Notes: generated from the letters alone by a model not told the origin. A stretch of DNA of 64,000 nt from Streptomyces coeruleorubidus (GCF_028885415.1 NZ_CP118527.1:682001-746000), one strand, 5' to 3'. Shown: positions 52,241-62,339, counted from the first letter of the stretch. Made by a program: numbers and translations.

Positions 52241-53064
52241 AACCACCCCGCCACCCCTGGTTGCTCACCGCGATCGCCGTGGTGATCACCGCGGCCTTCC
52301 TGCTGCCGGTGTACTGGATGGCCAAGACCAGCCTCACGCCGCCGGACCGGATCCTGGCACCGACCCCGCAGTGGGTCCCCTACCCGGTCACCGGCGAGAA
52401 CTACTCGACGGCGCTGGGCTACGAGGGCCTGACCCGGGCCCTGTTCAACAGCCTGGTGATCTCCACCGGCGTGGTGGCGCTGACCATGCTCCTCGGTGTC
52501 CCGCTCGCCTATGCCCTCGCCCGGGTACGGATGCGGGGCTCGGGCAGCATGGTGCTCGCCCTGCTCGTCGCCCAACTGCCGCCCGCGATCGTGCTGGCCG
52601 CACCGCTGTTCATCCTCGAACGCCGGGCCGGTCTCGACGACACGTACGTGGGCCTGATCGCCGCCGACACCACGCTCACCCTCCCGTTCGCGGTGATCGT
52701 GCTGCGCCCGGTGCTGCGCGCGGTCTCCGCCGAACTGGAGGAGGCCGCACTGGTCGACGGCTGCGGGCTGCCCGGCGTAGTGCTGCGCGTCGTCCTGCCG
52801 CTCACGGTGCCGGGACTGGTCGCGACGGCCGGGCTGTCCTTCCTGCTCGGCTGGGGCGAGTTCCTCTTCGGGCTCACGCTCGCCGAGGAGCCCGGCGTCC
52901 AGCCCGTCACCGTCCTGCTCAACGCCTTCGTCGGCCGGCACGGCACGGCGTGGGGAGCCCTGATGGCGACCGCCACCCTCATCAGCATTCCGGTGGTCTG
53001 CGTCTTCGCGCTCTTCCAGCGCTTCATCGTCGGCGGCCTCACCGTCGGCAGCGTCAGGGGCTGA
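52237..53064 (+). CDS. CUT1 ABC sugar permease (MalG-like)
   Basis: This is a 275-residue permease with six TM helices. The EAA loop is SAELEEAALVDGCGLPGVVL, then RVVLPLTVPGLVATAG. GTG at 52237 is coupled to the upstream stop. It lies 45 bp before the GH31 gene, consistent with one operon: binding protein, two permeases, intracellular glycosidase. Confidence 0.92.
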   Translation: MKPPRHPWLLTAIAVVITAAFLLPVYWMAKTSLTPPDRILAPTPQWVPYPVTGENYSTALGYEGLTRALFNSLVISTGVVALTMLLGVPLAYALARVRMRGSGSMVLALLVAQLPPAIVLAAPLFILERRAGLDDTYVGLIAADTTLTLPFAVIVLRPVLRAVSAELEEAALVDGCGLPGVVLRVVLPLTVPGLVATAGLSFLLGWGEFLFGLTLAEEPGVQPVTVLLNAFVGRHGTAWGALMATATLISIPVVCVFALFQRFIVGGLTVGSVRG

Positions 53065-53109
53065 CGATGCGCGCGCTCGCCCACACCCGACTTCACGACC
53101 GGGAAAGCC

Positions 53110-55542
53110 ATGTCCTCACTGCATCCCCGTGACCACACGGCGTACGTCGCCCCGCCGCCGCCCCTGGTCCCCGCCGGGCCGGGCGCACTCGACCCGGTCG
53201 TCAGCGCCTCCGTCGCCCGCGCAGGCGCCGGCGGCGCGACCCTGGACGTACGCACCGCCGCCGGACGCACCGGCACACTCCGGCTGCGGCTCGCGACGGG
53301 CACGGCCGTACGCGTCACCCTGCGCATGGACGACGTCCCGACCGCGCCGCGGGCATCCCTCGTCACCGCGCCACACGACGGCAGATGCACCATCGAACAG
53401 CCCCCGAACGCGGTGACCGTGCGGCTCGGGGCCCTGAGCGTGGAGGTGCGCCTGTCCCCGTTCTCGATGGAACTGACCGACCGCCACGGCCGGTCACTGC
53501 GCCAGGTCACCGACGTACGAGACCCCAACGGCCGCCTGACCGTTCTCCCGCTCGGTGTCACCGAACTCACGGACGGCAGCCTCGCCCACCACGACAGCTG
53601 GACCGCCGAACCCGACGAGCATTTCTACGGCCTCGGTGAACGCTTCACCGGCCCGGACCTGCGCGGCCAGCGGGTCGAGTGCTGGGGCCAGGACGCCCTC
53701 GGCTCCACCGGCACCCGCTCCTACAAAGCGGTCCCGTTCCTGCTCTCCAGCCGTGGCTATGCCGTCCTGGTCGACACCACGACCGCGGCGACCTTCGACC
53801 TCGCGCACAGCAACACCGGCGCCTGGTCCATGACCGTCCCCGACGAGGTGCTCGACTACTGCCTGATCAGCGGCACTCCCGCCGAATGCCTGGCCGCCTA
53901 CCGCGACCTGACCGCCCCCGCCCTGCTGCCTCCCAGATGGGCCTTCGGACCCTGGATCTCCGGCGGCTTCCGCCAGGACAGCGCGGCCGACGTCCGTGCG
54001 CGCGCCCGCCGGATCCGCGAACACCGCTTCCCCTGCGACGTCCTGCACATCGACACGTACTGGCAGCCGCACGGCTCCTGGTCCGACATGAGCTGGGACA
54101 CGGAGGCGTTCCCCGACCCCCGGGGGCTGGTGGAGGCACTGGCCGGGGAGGGCTTCCACGTCTCACTCTGGATGAACCCGCACATCGGCGTGGACAGTGC
54201 CCACTACGCGGAGGCGAACCGCAACGGCTGGTTCCTGCGTACCGCCTCCGGCTCCACATGGGTCGGGCAGGTCTGGGGCGGGGCGCATCCGGACACGGCC
54301 CTGCTGGACCTCACCCATCCCGGTGCGGTCGCCTGGTTCCGGGACCGCATCCGCCAGGCCATGGCCGGCGGGGCGTGCGTCCTCAAGACCGACTTCGGCG
54401 AGGCGGTCCCCGCCGACGCCGTCGCCCACAACGGCATGACCGGCGACCGCCTGCACAACCTCTACCCCCTCCTCTACAACGACCTGGTCGCCGAGGTCAC
54501 CCGAGAGGTCACCGCGGACCACGGCCTGACCTGGGGCCGCTCCACCTGGACCGGCGGCCAGCGCCACGGCGCCAAGTGGACCGGCGACCCCAACGCCGAC
54601 TGGCCGGATCTCGCCGCCACCCTCCGCGCCGGCCTCTCCCTCTCCCTCTCCGGCCACCCCTTCTGGAGCCACGACATCGGCGGCTTCCACGGCACACCGG
54701 ACGCCGAACTCTTCGTACGCTGGGCCCAGTTCGGTCTGCTGTCACCGCTCAGCCGCTTCCACGGCATGACCTCCCGACTGCCCTGGGACTTCGGCGAGGA
54801 GGCGTGTGCGGCGGTGCTGCACGCGGCCCGCCTGCGGATGAGTCTGCTGCCCCACCTCCACGCGGCCGCGGTGGAGTCCGTACGCACCGGCGAGCCGCTG
54901 GCCCGCCCCATGGCCCTGGACCATCCGGACCGCCCCGACGCCCATGCCGCCGACCTCCAGTACCTGCTGGGCCCCGACCTGCTGGTCGCCCCGCTGTACG
55001 CGCCGGGCGGACGACGGCAGGTCTGGTTCCCGCCCGGTGAGTGGCTGCCGTACGCGAGTGGAGAACAGCCCGGAAAGCCGACCGGAGAGCAGCACGCGGG
55101 GCGGGGAGGCGAACCGGGCGCGAGAAAGAGCGGCGAGCCGGGCAACGCACCGGCCGGCGAACCGGTCACCGGTCCGGCCTGGCATCGGGTGGAGCTCCCG
55201 CTCGCGACCGCCCCGCTCTGGCTACGGGCCGGCAGCCTGTTGCTGACCACCGCTCCGGCCGACCGCGCGGGCAGCGCCCCGTTCCCGGAGGTGACCGCCG
55301 TCTGGGTCCGCCCCCAGGCCGAGCCCTCCCGTACGGCCCGGGCTGTCCTGTGCGACGAGGACGGCCACCGGACCGTCATCACCGCCCGCCTGTCCGGCGA
55401 CGACCGCCTGACCCTCCGCACGGAGGGCCCCGGCCGCCCGCGGCTGCGCGTCGCCCTCCCGGGCTTTCCCCACGGGGCCCTGACGGCCGAGGTGGACGGC
55501 GTACCGACCGAGGTGGGCCTGTGGCCCGGAGGCGAATGGTGA
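53110..55542 (+). CDS. GH31 glycosidase, alpha-xylosidase-like
   Basis: This is an 810-residue cytoplasmic GH31 enzyme. The nucleophile is Asp428 in VLKTDFGEAVP, in the KTDFGE form of YicI-type alpha-xylosidases, and the acid/base is Asp493 in GAKWTGDPNADW. The 65-residue spacing agrees with that group. An N-terminal beta-sandwich (HDSWTAEPDEHFYGLGERFT) precedes the barrel, and beta domains follow it. A Gly/Glu/Pro-rich low-complexity insert (about residues 653-695, with several GEP/GEQ units) interrupts the proximal C-terminal domain. It probably degrades imported alpha-xylosides or alpha-glucosides. Confidence 0.9.
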   Translation: MSSLHPRDHTAYVAPPPPLVPAGPGALDPVVSASVARAGAGGATLDVRTAAGRTGTLRLRLATGTAVRVTLRMDDVPTAPRASLVTAPHDGRCTIEQPPNAVTVRLGALSVEVRLSPFSMELTDRHGRSLRQVTDVRDPNGRLTVLPLGVTELTDGSLAHHDSWTAEPDEHFYGLGERFTGPDLRGQRVECWGQDALGSTGTRSYKAVPFLLSSRGYAVLVDTTTAATFDLAHSNTGAWSMTVPDEVLDYCLISGTPAECLAAYRDLTAPALLPPRWAFGPWISGGFRQDSAADVRARARRIREHRFPCDVLHIDTYWQPHGSWSDMSWDTEAFPDPRGLVEALAGEGFHVSLWMNPHIGVDSAHYAEANRNGWFLRTASGSTWVGQVWGGAHPDTALLDLTHPGAVAWFRDRIRQAMAGGACVLKTDFGEAVPADAVAHNGMTGDRLHNLYPLLYNDLVAEVTREVTADHGLTWGRSTWTGGQRHGAKWTGDPNADWPDLAATLRAGLSLSLSGHPFWSHDIGGFHGTPDAELFVRWAQFGLLSPLSRFHGMTSRLPWDFGEEACAAVLHAARLRMSLLPHLHAAAVESVRTGEPLARPMALDHPDRPDAHAADLQYLLGPDLLVAPLYAPGGRRQVWFPPGEWLPYASGEQPGKPTGEQHAGRGGEPGARKSGEPGNAPAGEPVTGPAWHRVELPLATAPLWLRAGSLLLTTAPADRAGSAPFPEVTAVWVRPQAEPSRTARAVLCDEDGHRTVITARLSGDDRLTLRTEGPGRPRLRVALPGFPHGALTAEVDGVPTEVGLWPGGEW

Positions 55543-56134
55543 CACCGGATGCGATCGAGGGCTCTTCAGACCCGCATACGGAAGACCTGCATACGCAACG
55601 GAGGCGAGCGAGTGTCGACGGCCACGGCGTGACGGCCGGCCAACCCCCCTTCCAGGTTGTGCCCTTCGAGCACAGGGGGTGGGCACAGCGGCAAGACGGA
55701 GTGCCGGTGTCGTGACGGCGGTGCGGCGGTTCTTCCGGGAGGGACTGCTGAGCCGGGGCCGGCCGGGACTCGTCGACGGTTCCGGCGGACCGGGAGACGT
55801 CCCTGAAGGGCGTTGTCACGTTGTTGGGTGTGGAAGTGTCTGGCGGCGTGCCGGGGCGTGGTGAAGTCGGGTTCCGACTGTGTGATCACGGCGCGGTGGG
55901 CAGGCCGGCGACGCCGGTGATCTGCTCCCAGATCGCGAAGCGGACGGTCATCTCGGCTCGATGGTCGGATGCGGGGAGCCCTCGATCTGCCCGACGACGC
56001 GGCCGGTCCGCGGCGACGCTGCCCGCGATCGCCTCGCGGGGCCACCTTTGCCGGCATGAAGGCATCGTCCGATCACTCCCGGAAGACTTCGCCCGGACCA
56101 GGTACCAACCGCTTCCACAGAAGTGGAGGATGAG
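55543..56134. other. gap with no supported gene
   Basis: I see no gene in this 592-bp stretch. Open readings exist on both strands but none has family-like text, a ribosome site or a clean start. It lies between the GH31 operon and a group of truncated regulators. Confidence 0.5.
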
Positions 56135-56760
56135 TTAGTTCCTCGTCCGCTCGTGACTGCCGATGACGGGCATCCGGCCCTTGTGCAGGCCCGCCCCTTC
56201 AAGGGTCCGCACCATGGCGGCGTCGCGGGTGATCTCACGGATCTCGCTGACCGGGGCCTGGTGGTGGAGGCGGCCTTGGAGGACGAGAAGGTCAAGGTCG
56301 AGCTGTTCGCCGAGCTCGACCGGATCGTCACCCGCGAGGAGTCTCAATGGAGAAGTCAAAGCGGGCAGGCGTCTCGAACTGCACAACCTGTTTGAACTAC
56401 TGGAGCCTCTCCAGTAGTTGACAGGATCGCTAGGCGCTGCGTCGCCGCTGCACGCCGACGCGACCGACTGCTGTGCCAGAGCGCGAGCGGTGGCGTCGGC
56501 GTTGGGCGTGTCGGTCAGGGCGATGCGGGCGGCGATGCGTTTACCGACCGGCTCCCGCTGGACGTTGAGGTGCTGGGCGATGGCCTTGACGATCTCCTGG
56601 CCGTGCTGGCCTACGCGATCGGGGTCGGCGTCGCAGGCCGTAGGCACGGTGGGGTCGCTGTCCCATACGACGACTTCCACCAAGGCGTCGATGATCCGCA
56701 GCTCCACGAGGACGGGTCCGGGGGCGTACTTGCGGGCGTTGGTGACCAGCTCACTGAGGG
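56135..56760 (-). pseudogene. RsbW-like ATPase domain, 5'-truncated and 3'-extended
   Basis: Starting at about 56760, the minus strand reads SLSELVTNARKYAPGPVLVE, LRIIDALVEVVVWDSDPTVP and GQHGQEIVKAIAQHLNVQRE, which is the N-box to G-box part of an anti-sigma-factor-kinase-type GHKL domain. The first third is missing: at 56760 the sequence switches to a STAS-domain fragment on the opposite strand. Past about 56430 the frame continues into text with no family resemblance. Confidence 0.7.
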
Positions 56761-56763
56761 ATC

Positions 56764-56964
56764 GTGGCGAACCTCACCGGCGTGGCATTCGTCGACTCCA
56801 GCGGCATCAACGTCTTCATCCACGTCCATCAACGTGTCAGCGCCGCAGACGGGTGGCTGCGTTTGGCCGCGGTCCGGGAACCTGTGATGCGGGTCGTTCA
56901 GCTCGTCGCCCTGGACACCGTCGTCGCCTGCCACGCCACTGTCGAGCAGGCACTGACCACCTGA
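56764..56964 (+). pseudogene. STAS-domain anti-sigma factor antagonist, 5'-truncated
   Basis: The plus-strand reading VANLTGVAFVDSSGINVFIH, then VHQRVSAADGWLRLAAVREP and VMRVVQLVALDTVVACHATV, is the C-terminal two-thirds of a SpoIIAA/RsbV-like antagonist. It includes the phosphorylatable Ser in the DSSGI motif. The first strands (about 45 residues) are missing. It is joined head to head with the RsbW-like fragment, so both genes were cut at one junction. Confidence 0.75.
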
Positions 56965-57003
56965 AGCACGTGACCACCGAGCCGTCGACGCCGCCGCATC
57001 CGC

Positions 57004-57382
57004 TCAGCTCCCCGGCGCCTCTGCCTGCCCCTCTCCACCCTGCCCGGTGCTGTGCCGTGACACGGCTGCCTCCAGCTCATCGCCCACCCGGGAGTGCAGC
57101 GGGCGGCCAAGCGCCCAGTCGATGACGGACTGCGCGATGGCGTGCAGCTTGACGTTGGTGTGCTGCGACACCTCACGCAGCACCTCGAACCCCGCAGTAC
57201 GCGGGATCTGGCAGACCGAGATGAGGACACCGGGGTGTGTACTGCGGCTGATCTCGACGCCCAGCCGGCCGTTGGGCGCCTCCCCCCCCCACGACGTCGA
57301 TGTCGCTCTGCGCGGACAGCAGCGCGGCGAACCCCGAGCGCACCATGTCCTGGTCGTCCACGACGACCACCCGGATGGTCAT
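57004..57382 (-). pseudogene. response-regulator start joined to an ANTAR-like tail across a C9 tract
   Basis: ATG 57382, preceded by AGGAG, starts a receiver domain (MTIRVVVVDDQDMVRSGFAA, LLSAQSDIDVVG) that ends after about 32 residues at a C9 run (57282-57290). Beyond it, in another frame, the text ISVCQIPRTAGFEVLREVSQ, then HTNVKLHAIAQSVIDWALGR resembles the C-terminal part of ANTAR-type proteins and stops at 57004. Nearly all the receiver (including the phospho-Asp) and the DNA-binding domain are absent. It is a deletion chimera. Confidence 0.55.
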
Positions 57383-57793
57383 GCCCATTTCTCCTGTCCT
57401 GGTCACCTGACGAACCCGTGCGGCCCGACCACAGGGCGGCGGAGGCGTGGCTGCGGCGGTATCGCCGTACCACTGCGGTCGGGGCGGAGATCACGCGGAA
57501 TTTCGTCCGAACGGCCGATTGAGGGGCACGGAGCTGAGCCGGATCGTCGGCGTCGCCACGGGGCGCAGACGCCTCCAGCTGAGCCGCCGCACGAAATCCA
57601 ACAGGAAACGACAAAATCATTGACCTGCCGTTTGCCGCACCCCTACCTTCTGATCGATTCACCGAGCTCCGTCCGGTAGATCGGACAGAGCTGCGGTGGC
57701 CGCAGGCGTGTGCCGCAGAGCCTCATGATGGCCCCGGGCCAGCGTCCTGGAAAGATCACGTTCTTCTCCCCTTCCCTCCCCCTGGAGAGCCGC

Positions 57794-59794
57794 ATGTCCC
57801 ACACTGCTGCACGAAGATGGACAAGACGCATCACCGCACGGGTCCTCGCCGTCGGGCTCGTCGTCGCCGGTCTGGCGAGCCTGGACCGGCAGGAGCCGTC
57901 GGCGCCCCTGGCCGTCGAACCGGCCGCTGTGAGCACCAGCCAGATCGGCGTCACGCCGCCGCCGATGGGCTGGGCGTCCTGGAACAGCTTTTTCAGCAGC
58001 ATCGATCACAACGTGATCAAGCAGCAGGCCGATGCCCTGGTCTCCTCCGGCATGGCGGCGGCCGGCTACAAGTACGTCAACCTCGACGACGGCTGGTGGC
58101 AGGGTCAGCGCGACGCGAACGGCAACATCGTCGTCGACGAGACCCTGTGGCCGGGTGGCATGAAGGCGATCGCCGACTACATCCACAGCAAGGGTCTGAA
58201 GGCCGGTATCTACACCGACGCGGGCAAGCAGGGCTGCGGCTACTACTACCCCACCACCCGGCCCGCCGCGCCCAACACCGGTATGGAGGGCCACTACCAG
58301 CAGGACCTGGAGACCTTCCAGCGCTGGGGCTTCGACTACGTCAAGATCGACTGGTGCGGCGGCCGGGTCGAGGGCCTGGACCAGGAGACCCAGTACAAGC
58401 AGATCGCCGCCGCGAACCAGGCCGCGACCGCCGTCACCGGCCGCAAGCTGGTGCTGTCCTTCTGCGAGTGGGGCACCGGACTGTCCTGGAATTGGGCGAC
58501 GGGCTACGGCGACCTGTGGCGCACCAGCCACGACGTGCTCCTGTACAAGGAGACCCCGGGCCTGACGAAGATGTACCGCAACTTCGACGAGGCCCTCCAG
58601 CCCGCGGCCCAGCACACCGGCTACTACAACGACCCCGACATGCTGATGGTCGGCCTGAGCGGTATGACCGCCCAACGCAACCGGCTGCACATGAGCCTGT
58701 GGTCGATCGCCGGCGCCCCGCTGCTGGCCGGCAACAACGTGGCCACGATGACCACCGAGACCCGCGACATCCTCACCAACCCCGAGGTCCTCGCCATCAA
58801 CCAGGACCCGCGCGGCCTGCAGGGCGTCAAGGTCGCCGAGGACACCCGGAACCTCCAGGTGTACGGCAAGGTCCTCTCCGGCACGGGCAAGCGCGCGGTG
58901 ATGCTGTTCAACCGCACCAGCTCAGCCGCGAACATCACCGTCCGCTGGGCCGACCTCGGCCTCACCTCGGCCTCCGCCCGCGTACGCAACGCCTGGACCC
59001 GTACCGACGCCGGATCGTTCACCACCGGCTACACCACCTCCGTCCCCGCGAACGACGCGGTCCTGCTGACCGTCTCCGGCACCGAGGCCTCCGGCTCGAC
59101 GTACGAGGACACCACCACCGCCACCACCCCGACGTTCGGCAACGTCACCGCCTCCACGGCGGGCACCAAGCTCGTCGACATCACCTACGCCAACGGCGGC
59201 AGCACCGCCCGCAAGGCCACCATCCAGGTGGGCGGCCAGTACAAGTACGTCGTGTCCTTCCCGCCGACCGGCTCGGCCACCACCTACCGCACCGTCTCCG
59301 TGCTCGCCCACCTGGCCAAGGGAGCGAACACCGTCCGCTTCGCCACGGTCTCCGGCAGCACCGCCCCCGACATCGACGCCCTTCGCGTTCAGGCCATCCC
59401 CGGCACCGACGGCGCCGCCCTCGTCGGCGCCGCCTCGGGGCGCTGCGTGGACATCGACAAGAACACCTACGTCAACGCCACCCAGGCACAGATCTGGGAC
59501 TGCTCCGGCGGACGAAACCAGACCTTCACCCGGACCTCGCGCGGTGAACTCGTCGTCTACGGCAACAAGTGCCTCGACGCCGACAACAACGGCACCACCA
59601 ACGGCACCAAGGTCATCATCTGGGACTGCGCAGGCGGCACCAACCAGAAGTGGACCGTCAACTCCGACGGCACCATCACCAACAACCTCTCCGGCCTCTG
59701 CCTGGACGCCTCCGAAGCGGCAACCGCCAACGGCACCAAGCTGATCCTGTGGACCTGCAACGGCCAGAACAACCAGAAGTGGACCCTTACCTGA
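57794..59794 (+). CDS. secreted GH27 alpha-galactosidase with ricin-type lectin domain
   Basis: This is a 666-residue exported enzyme that removes alpha-1,6-galactose from galactomannan or raffinose-type sugars. A signal peptide (RRITARVLAVGLVVAGLASL) precedes the GH27 barrel: start PPPMGWASWNSFFSSI, nucleophile Asp186 in YVKIDWCGG, acid/base in the second Asp of YYNDPDMLMVG. A beta-sandwich and a CBM35-like domain (about 400-530) follow. A C-terminal ricin B/CBM13 domain has QxW repeats (NQTFTR, NQKWTV, NQKWTL) and paired Cys. ATG 57794 follows GGAGAG. TTGACC at 57620-57625 with TACCTT at 57644-57649 is a possible promoter. Confidence 0.94.
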   Translation: MSHTAARRWTRRITARVLAVGLVVAGLASLDRQEPSAPLAVEPAAVSTSQIGVTPPPMGWASWNSFFSSIDHNVIKQQADALVSSGMAAAGYKYVNLDDGWWQGQRDANGNIVVDETLWPGGMKAIADYIHSKGLKAGIYTDAGKQGCGYYYPTTRPAAPNTGMEGHYQQDLETFQRWGFDYVKIDWCGGRVEGLDQETQYKQIAAANQAATAVTGRKLVLSFCEWGTGLSWNWATGYGDLWRTSHDVLLYKETPGLTKMYRNFDEALQPAAQHTGYYNDPDMLMVGLSGMTAQRNRLHMSLWSIAGAPLLAGNNVATMTTETRDILTNPEVLAINQDPRGLQGVKVAEDTRNLQVYGKVLSGTGKRAVMLFNRTSSAANITVRWADLGLTSASARVRNAWTRTDAGSFTTGYTTSVPANDAVLLTVSGTEASGSTYEDTTTATTPTFGNVTASTAGTKLVDITYANGGSTARKATIQVGGQYKYVVSFPPTGSATTYRTVSVLAHLAKGANTVRFATVSGSTAPDIDALRVQAIPGTDGAALVGAASGRCVDIDKNTYVNATQAQIWDCSGGRNQTFTRTSRGELVVYGNKCLDADNNGTTNGTKVIIWDCAGGTNQKWTVNSDGTITNNLSGLCLDASEAATANGTKLILWTCNGQNNQKWTLT

Positions 59795-59839
59795 CCTGAC
59801 GCCGCCACGGTGTGACGTCACCGTGCCGACCACGAACCC

Positions 59840-59873
59840 GATCCCGGCAGCCGAACCTCCGGTTGCCGGGATC
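59840..59873 (+). terminator. terminator hairpin after the alpha-galactosidase
   Basis: GATCCCGGCA (59840-59849) pairs with TGCCGGGATC (59864-59873). Inner CCG/CGG pairs extend the stem to about 14 bp with a small loop. It lies 45 bp after the stop. Confidence 0.7.
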
Positions 59874-59946
59874 TGTCGTTCCGAAGCCGATGGCCACCGG
59901 TCCGCGGGTCAACGGGCGCTGAGCGAGGGCTTGGAGGTTCCAAAGC

Positions 59947-61139
59947 CTGGGTGCACGCGCTCTACTACACCCTGATGCACGGGCTGTTCAGGCTGTTCGG
60001 CGGTGAGCTGCTGACGTTGCGCCTGCCATCCGTGGTGGCGATGTCCTTGGCCGCAGCCGGCGTCGGACTCCTGGGCCATCGTCTCGCCGGTCCTCGTTTC
60101 GGACTGCCGGCCGGTCTCGTCTTCCCCCTGACCCCTCAGAGTCAGCTGTACACGCAGGAGGGCCGCTCGTACGCCATGGTGTGCGCTCTGGTCACCTGGC
60201 CCACCTACCTGCTCGTCCGCACCGTCGCCCGCCGCTCCCGAGGGCGGTGGTGCGCTTACGGCCTTGCCATGCTGCTCGCCGGCCTGCTCCACGAGTTCGC
60301 GATCCTGGCCGTGGCCGCCCACGGCGTGACCCTGCTCGTCTCCGGGTCCCTCGCCGTGTGATGCGGGCGTGGACGGTGGCGGCCTGGGGCGCCGCGGCGG
60401 GGATACTGCCGCTCGCGGCGCTCAGTGCGGGGCAGTCCGGACAGGTCGCCTGGATCACCTGGCCCGACCCGGCGCAGTTGCTGGGCCTGCTGGCCATGGC
60501 GGTGGTGGGCGTCTGGTGCGCGCGAAGCCCCGTGACCGGGCGCGGGCCCATCAGCCTGGCAGCGCTGGCGCTGCCGATCCTGATCCTGCCCGGTCTGCTC
60601 CTTCTCCTGCTCGCGCCCATCAAGCCCCTGTTCGTCGACCGGTACGTCCTCTACAGCACCATCGGTTTCACGTTGCTGCTGGGCGTCGGCATCGATCACG
60701 CCTTCCGCCGGCCGCCGACGGGATGGGCCCCGTGGGCGGTGGTGGTCGCGGTACTGGCGTCCCTGGTGCCGGTGAGCATGCAACCTGCGGACACCGCAGA
60801 GCCGCCACGACGACGTGATCGCCATCGGCCGCTCGGTACGGCAGTCCGCCCGCCCCGGCGACGGTCTGATCTACCTGTCGGGCCGCCACCGCGTCTGGAC
60901 ACAAGCACGCCCTCAGGACACCCGGGTGCTCACCGACCTCGCGCTGGCACAGGACGCCGTGTCCTCGGACACGCTGTCCGGCACCGAGCTTGCCCGCCCA
61001 GGACATCGCCCACCGCATGCGGGCCTTCCGACGGATCGTCGCTGTCCGCGACGCCACGGGCGCGCACTCGGACATCGCGACGACGTCCCGTGCCCCGGCC
61101 AGGAGAGCGGAGGAATGGATCAAGCGGATCAGCTGTAGA
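59947..61139 (+). pseudogene. GT39-like polytopic membrane glycosyltransferase, decayed
   Basis: The readable text has many hydrophobic helices: VHALYYTLMHGLFRLFGGEL, RLPSVVAMSLAAAGVGLLGH, QLYTQEGRSYAMVCALVTWP, YVLYSTIGFTLLLGVGIDHA, resembling mannosyltransferase-like GT39/ArnT proteins. The N-terminal catalytic loop (usually with a DE motif) is missing. The frame changes at about 60357, 60805 and 60983: one missing base at the first, and a shift of the opposite kind (a net extra base) at the other two. This is unlike the clean homopolymer breaks elsewhere and indicates true decay. The C-terminal reading ends near IAHRMRAFRRIVAVRD and EEWIKRISC. Confidence 0.7.
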
Positions 61140-62100
61140 AGTTCTTCTGCCAGCGGTGCTTGGCCAGCAGCGCGAGCTCCTCGCCGGTCAGCGGTGGTGC
61201 CTCCGCGACCGCGGCATTGCGTTCCACGTTGGTCAGTGACCGCATCCCGACGATGACCGTGGAGACCGCCTGCCCGGCGAGCGCGAACCGCAGCGCGGTG
61301 GAGGGGAGTTGATCGACGCCGATCCCCAAGTCCGCAAGGATCGCGTCCACGCGCTGTTCGACCTGGGCGGGCCGGTCGTCCCTGAAGTACCAGTTGCGCC
61401 AGTCGCCTTCGGGGAAGGTGTCCCCCGTGCGGATCATGCCCGTCAGGGCCCCCTCGTCGAGGGCGACCCGCCCGATCACACCCAGGCTGTGCTCCGCGCA
61501 GGCCGGCAGCAGGGCGTCGGACGGGGACTGCTCGAAGACGTTGTAGATGACCTGGACCGCGTCCAGCACCCCGGTACGCAGCACCGTGAGCACGTTCTCG
61601 GGCTGGTGGTCCTTGACGGAGATCCCGAAGAACCTGATCTTTCCCTCCTGTTTGAGGGCGTCCACTGTCTCCAGCCAGTCACCGCGCCCGGTCCACTCGT
61701 CCTCCCAGGTGTGCAGCTGAAGGAGGTCGACGTGGTCGCGGCCGAGCTCGCGGAGGCTGGTCTCCAGGCTCTCGCGGATGTGCGAACCGGGGAACGCCTC
61801 CATGGGGTCGAGGCCGCTGGGCGCCAGGGAGACCGGGACCTTCGGCCCGACCTTGGTCGCCACGTACACGCCGTCACCGCCACCCGGGAGTTCCCTGAGC
61901 GCACGGCCGACGACGCGCTCGCTGCGGTCGTACGCCCTCGCGGTGTCGATGAAGTTGACGCCCAGGTCGAGGGCACGGTGCAGGGCACGGACGCCGGAGT
62001 CGTCGTCGGCGCCGACCCAGGCCCCCTGGCCCAGTCCCCAGGCGCCGTAGCCGATCTCGGACACGGTCAGTCCGGTGCGGCCGAGTTCCCGATAACGCAT
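61129..62100 (-). CDS. aldo/keto reductase family oxidoreductase
   Basis: This is a 323-residue NADPH-dependent AKR with the TIM-barrel pattern: MRYRELGRTGLTVSEIGYGA, the catalytic Asp/Tyr in NFIDTARAYDRSERVVGRAL, the Lys in VYVATKVGPKVP, and DHVDLLQLHTWEDEW. ATG 62100 was chosen because the family begins at MRYRELGRTG. It is the only intact gene between the decayed membrane transferase and the transposase fragments. The substrate is unknown. 62101-62339 has no gene. Confidence 0.9.
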   Translation of the reverse strand: MRYRELGRTGLTVSEIGYGAWGLGQGAWVGADDDSGVRALHRALDLGVNFIDTARAYDRSERVVGRALRELPGGGDGVYVATKVGPKVPVSLAPSGLDPMEAFPGSHIRESLETSLRELGRDHVDLLQLHTWEDEWTGRGDWLETVDALKQEGKIRFFGISVKDHQPENVLTVLRTGVLDAVQVIYNVFEQSPSDALLPACAEHSLGVIGRVALDEGALTGMIRTGDTFPEGDWRNWYFRDDRPAQVEQRVDAILADLGIGVDQLPSTALRFALAGQAVSTVIVGMRSLTNVERNAAVAEAPPLTGEELALLAKHRWQKNFYS

Positions 62101-62339
62101 GTGCTGTTCAGGCCCCTTGCTGACGGTCCACGGCGAGGTCCGCTCTGCGTGTGCCACTCAATGTCACGACTTGCCTTCACGACCGTACAGACGGTGGGCT
62201 TCAGTCACCACCTGCGGAGGATCACTGAAACTTTCGCTCGTACCGCGTCGGCGAGTCCGACGTCATGCCGACGCGGTCGTCGAGCGCCGCATGCGACGGC
62301 GGTACGAAGGCTTGGGGTTCGATGTCCGATGCCTCATCC

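Noticed and set aside
55566..56138. Open frames on both strands between GH31 and the regulator fragments
   Set aside because: No ribosome site, no recognisable motif, and composition like antisense shadow.
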